From NCBI RefSeq assembly GCF_900113015.1, contig NZ_FONV01000011.1, positions 186,001-250,000 of the forward strand: 64,000 nucleotides of DNA. Direction: 5' to 3'. The first letter of the stretch is position 1, and every line of letters begins with the position of its first letter. Source of the stretch: Actinoplanes philippinensis (GTDB lineage: Bacteria > Actinomycetota > Actinomycetes > Mycobacteriales > Micromonosporaceae). Under the pieces are notes generated by a model that saw only the letters and a list, made by a program, of their open reading frames with translations, had not been told where the DNA came from and made no database searches. Position numbers and translations under genes: made by a program. Below, in pieces: positions 59,718 through 64,000 of the stretch.

Positions 59718-60779
59718 CTGCCAGCGCGTAAACGGGAGTACGACGAGGACGACGTACGGATCCGGCCCGGTAAGTCGTCCCGCCCCCGCACCCGGACGAG
59801 GCCGAAACACGACGACGCCGTCGATGCCCTGGTCATCACCGTCGACCGGGGGCGCTACGGCTGTGTCCGGGAGGACAGCGGCGGCCTCGAGGTGATCACC
59901 GCGATGCGGGCCCGCGAGCTGGGCCGCAAGTCGGTGGTGGTGGGCGACCGGGTGGCGCTGGTCGGCGACTCGTCCGGCGCGGCGGGCACGCTGGCCCGGA
60001 TCGTCCGGATCAGTGAGCGGACGTCGGTGCTGCGCCGGACGGCGGATGACGACGACACCACTCCGGAGGGCCGCCTGGAGCGGGTGGTGGTGGCCAACGC
60101 CGACCAGCTGGTGATCGTGAGCGCGCTGTCCGACCCGCCGCCGCGGACCGGGTTCATCGACAGGTGCCTGGTGGCGGCGTATGACGCGGACATCGAGCCG
60201 TTGCTCTGCCTGACCAAGGCGGATCTGGCCGGCCCGGAGCAGGTGCTGGGCTACTACGCCGAGCTGGACCTGCCGCACGTGCTGGTGCGCCCGGGCAGCG
60301 ACCTGGAGGAGTTGCGCGCCCGTCTGGCGGGCCGCATCTCGGTGCTGGTCGGGCACTCCGGCGTGGGCAAGTCGACTCTCGTGAACCGTCTGGTGCCGGA
60401 TGCGTTGCGCGCGGTCGGCGCGGTCAGCGCGATCGGCAAGGGCCGGCACACCTCGACCAGCGCGGTGGCGTTGCGGCTGCCGCCGGTGGGGCGGTCGCGC
60501 CGGGATCCGGGCTGGATCGTCGACACGCCGGGGATCCGGAGCTTCGGCCTGGCGCACGTGAGCGCGGAGAGCCTGTTGCACGGGTTCCCCGACCTGGTCG
60601 AGGGGACGCTGGAGGATCAGCCGAACTGTGGTCACACGGCCGCCGACAGCGACTGCCGGCTGGACGCGTGGGTGGCCGAGGGGAAAGCCGACGAGCGCCG
60701 TCTGGCGTCGTACCGCCGCCTGCTCTCCAGTCGTGCCGGCGAGGGTGACGTGCGGGACAACGCCGGGGACGAGGCCTGA
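59718..60779 (+). CDS. rsgA: Ribosome small-subunit-dependent GTPase RsgA, apparent CTG start
   Basis: 353 residues if read from the CTG at 59718: LPARKREYDEDDVRIRPGK, a basic stretch, then an OB-fold. The circularly permuted GTPase follows: G4 LTKADL, P-loop GHSGVGKST, G3 DTPGIRSFGL, and the zinc site PNCGHTAADSDC. The CTG is preceded by AGAGGAG at seven bases. The first ordinary start in frame (GTG, 59892) would lose 58 residues including part of the OB-fold. It lies one codon after the aroA TAG in the same frame. It acts in 30S maturation. Confidence 0.92.
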   Translation: MPARKREYDEDDVRIRPGKSSRPRTRTRPKHDDAVDALVITVDRGRYGCVREDSGGLEVITAMRARELGRKSVVVGDRVALVGDSSGAAGTLARIVRISERTSVLRRTADDDDTTPEGRLERVVVANADQLVIVSALSDPPPRTGFIDRCLVAAYDADIEPLLCLTKADLAGPEQVLGYYAELDLPHVLVRPGSDLEELRARLAGRISVLVGHSGVGKSTLVNRLVPDALRAVGAVSAIGKGRHTSTSAVALRLPPVGRSRRDPGWIVDTPGIRSFGLAHVSAESLLHGFPDLVEGTLEDQPNCGHTAADSDCRLDAWVAEGKADERRLASYRRLLSSRAGEGDVRDNAGDEA

Positions 60780-60847
60780 TCTTGAAAAGCGGGACGAAGT
60801 CCGATCGGGAAAGGCGCGGAGCCGGGTTGATGGACTAACTTTCTGGC

Positions 60848-61648
60848 ATGGCCGGATATGCCGATGATCTTGCGCTTGCCCACGTCCTCGCCGACTCGGC
60901 CGATGCCATCTCGATGGCCCGGTTCCGGGCCCTGGATCTGAAGGTCGAGGAGAAACCCGATCTGACTCCGGTGTCCGACGCCGACACCGCGGTGGAGAAG
61001 GCGATCCGCGCCACCCTGGCGCGGGCCCGGCCCCGCGACGGGGTGCTCGGCGAGGAGTTCGGCCGGACCGCGGCGACCGCCGGGCCCGGCAACCGGCACT
61101 GGGTGATCGACCCGATCGACGGCACGAAGAACTTCGTGCGCGGCGTGCCGATCTGGGCCACCCTGATCGCGCTGATGGAGGGCGACACCCCGGTGGCCGG
61201 CCTGGTCTCGGCGCCGGCGCTGGGCCGGCGCTGGTGGGCCGGGCGCGGGCTGGGCGCGTTCGCCGGGAAGAACCAGCACTCCGCGACCCGGATCAGCGTG
61301 TCGTCGGTGCGGAAGCTGACCGACGCGAGTTTCTGCTACGCGAGCCTGAACGGGTGGGCCGACAACGGTCGCCTCGACCAGATGATGGACATTCTGCTGG
61401 GGGTCTGGCGCAGCCGGGCGTACGGCGACTTCTACGGCTACATGCTGCTGGCCGAGGGCGCGCTGGACGCGATGGCCGAGCCGGAGCTGTCGCTGTGGGA
61501 CATGGCCGCGCTGATCCCGATCGTCACCGAGGCCGGCGGCAAGATCACCGATCTGGACGGGCGGCCGACCGCCGACAAGAGCTCGGTCATCGGCACCAAC
61601 GGGCTGCTGCACGAGAGCGTGCTGACCGCGCTGGCCCGCCGCGGCTGA
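60848..61648 (+). CDS. hisN: Histidinol-phosphatase (inositol-phosphatase family)
   Basis: 266 residues. LGEEFG, WVIDPIDGTKNFVRG and PELSLWDMAALIPIVTEAGG are the Mg-binding motifs of the IMPase superfamily. The overall match is to HisN, which dephosphorylates histidinol phosphate; inositol monophosphatase is the alternative. A TAACTT box (60836-60841) ends six bases before the ATG, suggesting a leaderless transcript. It sits 68 bp after rsgA. Confidence 0.9.
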   Translation: MAGYADDLALAHVLADSADAISMARFRALDLKVEEKPDLTPVSDADTAVEKAIRATLARARPRDGVLGEEFGRTAATAGPGNRHWVIDPIDGTKNFVRGVPIWATLIALMEGDTPVAGLVSAPALGRRWWAGRGLGAFAGKNQHSATRISVSSVRKLTDASFCYASLNGWADNGRLDQMMDILLGVWRSRAYGDFYGYMLLAEGALDAMAEPELSLWDMAALIPIVTEAGGKITDLDGRPTADKSSVIGTNGLLHESVLTALARRG

Positions 61649-61749
61649 CGGCCGCACATTCCGGCATGACCAAACCGGTACGGGGTATCCCGCTCGTACC
61701 GTGCTCACGACATGCGCACGGCCCACGGGTTATGCACAATGGAGCGATC

Positions 61750-62487
61750 ATGCCGAGCGAGGTTCGTCACCTGGTGGACCGCGGCCAGGCCTACCCTCTG
61801 GTCCGGCTCTCCGGGGTGCTCGACGCCGCCACGACCGTGCCGGTCCGCTCGGCTCTGCTCGACGTTCTCGCCGCCCAGCCGGAGGCGATGGTGGTCGACG
61901 TCGCCGGGCTGCGGCTCGCCGAGGCGGACGCGGTCCGGGTGCTGCGCGAGGTGCGGGACGAGACGCGGGACTGGCCGGGCAGCCATCTCGCGCTCTGCGG
62001 CACACCCGACGTCACCGCGTGGCGGCCCAGCGGCTGGCCGGTCTGGCCGGACGCGCCGGGCGCCTTCGCCGCGCTGGGCGTCCCGGAGCCGGCCGAGCAC
62101 CGGATCGGCGTCGACCTGCAGCCGGTGGCCGGGGCGGCCCGGCGGTCCCGTGAGGTGATCACCGAGGCGTGCGGGCGGTGGGACCGGCCGGACATGGCCG
62201 GCAACGCCTGCATCGTGGCCACCGAGATGGTCAACAATGTCGTGGCACACGCCGGCACCCCGCTGACGCTGCTGCTGGCCCTGCACGGCGAGGCGATGAG
62301 TGTGGCGGTCCGAGATTTCTCGACGACGCCCCCGCGCCACGGAGGCCCGGTGGCGCCGACCGCGTACGGTGGCCGTGGCCTGCTCCTGATCGATGCGGTT
62401 GCGGATCGATGGGGTCATCTGGCGATGGACGACGGCAAGATCGTCTGGGCCCGGCTGAGCAACGCGGAGACCAAAGGCGCGGCATGA
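61750..62487 (+). CDS. STAS-HATPase fusion regulator (anti-anti-sigma plus anti-sigma-like)
   Basis: 245 residues. An N-terminal STAS-like domain (about 1-95; AYPLVRLSGVLDAATTVPVRSALL, AMVVDVAGLRLAEADAVRVL) is followed by a GHKL ATPase domain. The ATPase N-box is NACIVATEMVNNVVAHAGTPL, with VAPTAYGGRGLLLIDAVADRWG. Fusion of both antagonistic module types is seen in actinobacterial partner-switching proteins. The conserved Ser/Thr for STAS phosphorylation is uncertain (T41/S46 region lacks the usual DSSG). The ATG at 61750 has GGAG at five bases; an ATG at 61732 is possible. Confidence 0.78.
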   Translation: MPSEVRHLVDRGQAYPLVRLSGVLDAATTVPVRSALLDVLAAQPEAMVVDVAGLRLAEADAVRVLREVRDETRDWPGSHLALCGTPDVTAWRPSGWPVWPDAPGAFAALGVPEPAEHRIGVDLQPVAGAARRSREVITEACGRWDRPDMAGNACIVATEMVNNVVAHAGTPLTLLLALHGEAMSVAVRDFSTTPPRHGGPVAPTAYGGRGLLLIDAVADRWGHLAMDDGKIVWARLSNAETKGAA

Positions 62488-62504
62488 TCGACCCCGCTCG
62501 TGGG

Positions 62505-62510
62505 TAGTCT
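62505..62510 (+). promoter_or_regulatory. -10 TAGTCT of the DUF5709 gene
   Basis: Six bases before the ATG; leaderless arrangement. Confidence 0.4.
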
Positions 62511-62516
62511 GCCGGC

Positions 62517-63074
62517 ATGCGAGAGAACGACTACCCGGCCGAGGTCACCGATCCGGAGGCGTCGGGACTGCCGGACACCGCTGATGACGACTCCTCCGCG
62601 TACGACGAGGTGAACAGCTCCCGCTGGGCCGACGGGCCGGACCCGGCCGCGCTCGCGGGTGTGGGCCCGGGCGGGTCGAACCGGTTCGGTGAGACCGCCG
62701 AGGAGCAGCTGCACGGCGAGTCGCTGGACCGGCGGCTGCGGCAGGAGGAGCCGGACTTCGGCGCCGAGCCGGCGAACCCGCAGCCCCGTGACCCGTTCGA
62801 CGAGACGGTGGACGACTCGGAGCAGCGTGAGTTCGACCGCGACGTGTGGGAGCCGGGGCCCACCTCGGATCCGTCGTCGCCGGTGTCGCTCTACGACGAC
62901 GGCCAGCTCGACGGCGACTCGCCGCGCCCGGTGGGCCGTCTGGTCGCGCCGGACGAGGGCTCGGGCTGGGACGAGGAGACGGACAGCGTCGCCTACGACG
63001 CGGGGGCGGCCGGTGGCGGCGCAAGCGCCGAGGAGCTGGCGATGCACGAGACGAACGCCCCGGATTACCGCTGA
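62517..63074 (+). CDS. DUF5709-like acidic protein
   Basis: 185 residues, very acidic and predicted disordered (Asp/Glu/Ser/Pro-rich), with the conserved block HGESLDRRLRQEEPDFG and RPVGRLVAPDEGSGWDEE. Matches the actinobacterial DUF5709 pattern from memory. No function is known. It is preceded by a leaderless promoter and followed by an unrelated secreted-protein gene. Confidence 0.8.
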   Translation: MRENDYPAEVTDPEASGLPDTADDDSSAYDEVNSSRWADGPDPAALAGVGPGGSNRFGETAEEQLHGESLDRRLRQEEPDFGAEPANPQPRDPFDETVDDSEQREFDRDVWEPGPTSDPSSPVSLYDDGQLDGDSPRPVGRLVAPDEGSGWDEETDSVAYDAGAAGGGASAEELAMHETNAPDYR

Positions 63075-63131
63075 GCCGGGTCACAGTCCCGTAAAGGCTC
63101 TTGCCGGTAGCGCTCCCAGTTGAGCAGAGTG

Positions 63132-63153
63132 CCCACCTGATCTTCTAGGTGGG
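63132..63153 (+). promoter_or_regulatory. Hairpin next to the ribosome-binding site of the GH16-like gene
   Basis: CCCACCT pairs with AGGTGGG across eight bases; the downstream arm runs into GGGGAGG, the Shine-Dalgarno sequence for the ATG at 63161, so it could modulate translation or terminate upstream reads. Confidence 0.4.
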
Positions 63154-63160
63154 GGAGGCC

Positions 63161-63889
63161 ATGAGAGGGCGCGCTCTGATCGCGGCCGCGGTGATGGTCG
63201 CCGGTGCGGTAGCGGCGACGCCGGCGACCGGCGCCGAGGCGGCCACGGTCAACCGGACGGTGCTCAGCGACGGCTTCTCCGGCGCCGGCGGCGACCGGCC
63301 GGACGGTGACGTCTGGACGCTCGCCGACGGCCGGCGGGGCATCGCGGTGCTGGACGGTGACGGCCGGCTGGCGCTGGGCTCGGCGCTGCGCACCACGAAG
63401 ACCTTCCCGCAGCAGTACGGCCGTGCCGAGGCCCGCATCCAGGGCCGGCGGACGGACGGGGCGTGGCGGGCGCTCGGTGTGCTGGACGCTCAGGGCGGGG
63501 TGCCGGCCGGCTCGCTGGAGACGCTGGGCCCGGACCGGGTCGACGGCGACGACTTCCACACGTACGCGGTGGACTGGACGCCGACGACGCTGACCTGGTC
63601 GCTCGACGGCCGCGCCGTGCTCCGGTTCACCCGGGCGGCGAAGGGTGAGCCGCTGATGTTCGTCCTCAACATGGCGTCCGGCGGCTACTACTCGAACGGG
63701 ATGCTCGTCGACTGGGTGACGGTCCGGACCCCGGTGCAGGTGGACGCGGCGAAGTGGAAGGCGTACACCGCCTACAAGCCCGGCCAGCTGGTCGAGTACA
63801 AGAAGGTGATCTACCGGGTCCGCGAGGCGCACACGTCGCTGCCCGGCTGGCAGCCCGACCTGGTGCCGGCCCTGTTCGCGAAGGCCTGA
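63161..63889 (+). CDS. Secreted GH16-like protein with chitin-binding CBM5/12, catalytic motif missing
   Basis: 242 residues. The signal peptide ends near residue 27 (GAEAA). A laminarinase-like jelly roll (about 30-185) shows GRAEARIQGRR, DDFHTYAVDWTPTTLTWSLDGRAVLRF and FVLNMASGG. The ExDxxE catalytic block is replaced by AGSLETLG, so hydrolysis is doubtful. The C-terminus (about 195-242) is a CBM5/12 module: WKAYTAYKPGQLVEYKKVIYRVREAHTSLPGWQP with its aromatic binding residues. It is likely a carbohydrate-binding, perhaps chitin-associated, protein. Confidence 0.8.
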   Translation: MRGRALIAAAVMVAGAVAATPATGAEAATVNRTVLSDGFSGAGGDRPDGDVWTLADGRRGIAVLDGDGRLALGSALRTTKTFPQQYGRAEARIQGRRTDGAWRALGVLDAQGGVPAGSLETLGPDRVDGDDFHTYAVDWTPTTLTWSLDGRAVLRFTRAAKGEPLMFVLNMASGGYYSNGMLVDWVTVRTPVQVDAAKWKAYTAYKPGQLVEYKKVIYRVREAHTSLPGWQPDLVPALFAKA

Positions 63890-63890
63890 G

Positions 63891-64000
63891 TCAGCCCGGC
63901 ACCGAGTACCGGTCGCCGTAGACCGACCAGCTCAGCGGGGTGGCCAGGTCGAGGTTGCCCGCGTTCAGCAGGACCCGCTGGACGGTGTCGACCCGGCTGG
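63891..64000 (-). CDS. C-terminal fragment of a gene running off the right edge
   Basis: Minus-strand frame ending LLNAGNLDLATPLSWSVYGDRYSVPG and a TGA at 63891. Codon use matches neighbours and it is convergent with the GH16-like gene. Only 36 residues are visible, too few to identify. Confidence 0.55.
   Translation of the reverse strand, partial: SRVDTVQRVLLNAGNLDLATPLSWSVYGDRYSVPG

Noticed and set aside
61683..61688. SigB/SigF-type promoter (GGGTAT) upstream of the STAS-HATPase gene
   Set aside because: No GTTT-like -35 is found 14-16 bases upstream.
1..64000. tRNA, rRNA, insertion sequences or prophage genes
   Set aside because: I looked for T-arm-like sequences, transposase or integrase motifs and terminal repeats and saw none; a covariance-model scan could still find a short RNA.

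Overview
The window is chromosomal DNA of a high-GC actinobacterium. Codon third positions are almost all G or C. Several lineage markers are present: two WhiB proteins, mycothiol-type SigR/RsrA, nickel superoxide dismutase, multifunctional 2-oxoglutarate decarboxylase (Kgd), the 24-residue ribosomal protein bL37, and small actinobacterial proteins such as the DUF6104 and DUF5709 types. Secreted CBM-bearing CAZymes with GAGAGCGCTCTC-type operators and an overall Micromonosporaceae-like gene content suggest Actinoplanes or a close relative (inference). I see no tRNA, rRNA, insertion sequence, prophage or CRISPR; this looks like core chromosome.

Layout. 1-4.9 kb: GH13 (TreS-like) enzyme, a frameshifted membrane protein and its PadR repressor, a DedA protein, and a secreted GH16-CBM6 beta-glucanase under a palindromic operator. 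4.9-12.1 kb: YbdK-type ligase, membrane-anchored polysaccharide deacetylase, Nei glycosylase beside a solitary clpP, then a ddaH-rocD arginine/ornithine catabolic pair. 12.1-17.1 kb: FHA protein, lipoprotein, acyltransferase plus patatin, and a MerR-thioredoxin operon with a textbook 19-bp-spacer promoter. 17.1-20.2 kb: a very unusual M50-protease/cNMP-like/FecR-like membrane protein. 20.4-24.4 kb: an MprA-MprB-PepD-like envelope-stress operon. 24.4-28.5 kb: an ornithine-lipid pair (olsA-olsB like), a hotdog-type protein and an ABC exporter. 28.5-36.1 kb: kgd, a DUF6104 protein, pta-ackA and a tiny membrane protein. 36.2-40.7 kb: hydrolase lipoprotein, quinone oxidoreductase, malic enzyme, divergent sodX/sodN, and an orphan UsfX-like anti-sigma factor. 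40.7-42.0 kb: 1.24 kb without a convincing gene, holding an 18-bp minisatellite. 42-45 kb: GntR regulator, membrane protein, lipid kinase, whiB1 with two CRP-type sites. 45.2-48.7 kb: assimilatory sulfur operon (leader peptide, sirA, Zn-ribbon, cysH, cbiX). 48.9-55 kb: glycosyltransferase, PdtaS sensor kinase, SIS protein, TPR protein, biotinyl protein. 55-62.5 kb: bL37, rsrA, sigR, hydrolase, WhiB, SRAP, aroA, rsgA, hisN, and a STAS-HATPase regulator. 62.5-64 kb: DUF5709 protein, a GH16-like/chitin-binding secreted protein and a truncated gene.

Functional themes. The segment whiB1 - pdtaS - biotinyl protein - rsrA - sigR - SRAP - aroA - rsgA follows the Mycobacterium tuberculosis order Rv3219-Rv3228 (from memory of that genome), so it is an ancient conserved block. 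Redox and sulfur control is dense: SigR with an apparent autoregulated long-isoform promoter, thioredoxin with MerR, NiSOD, WhiB proteins, and a cysteine-bearing leader peptide before the sulfite reductase operon. Central carbon metabolism (kgd, pta-ackA, malic enzyme, rocD) and envelope maintenance (PepD/MprAB, ornithine lipids, acyltransferases, deacetylase) make up the rest.

The items I rate most worth checking are the M50/cNMP/FecR fusion, the SigR long-isoform promoter, the paired CRP sites at whiB1, the sulfur leader peptide, the apparent CTG start of rsgA in frame behind aroA, the MerR-Trx switch, and the 18-bp repeat array.
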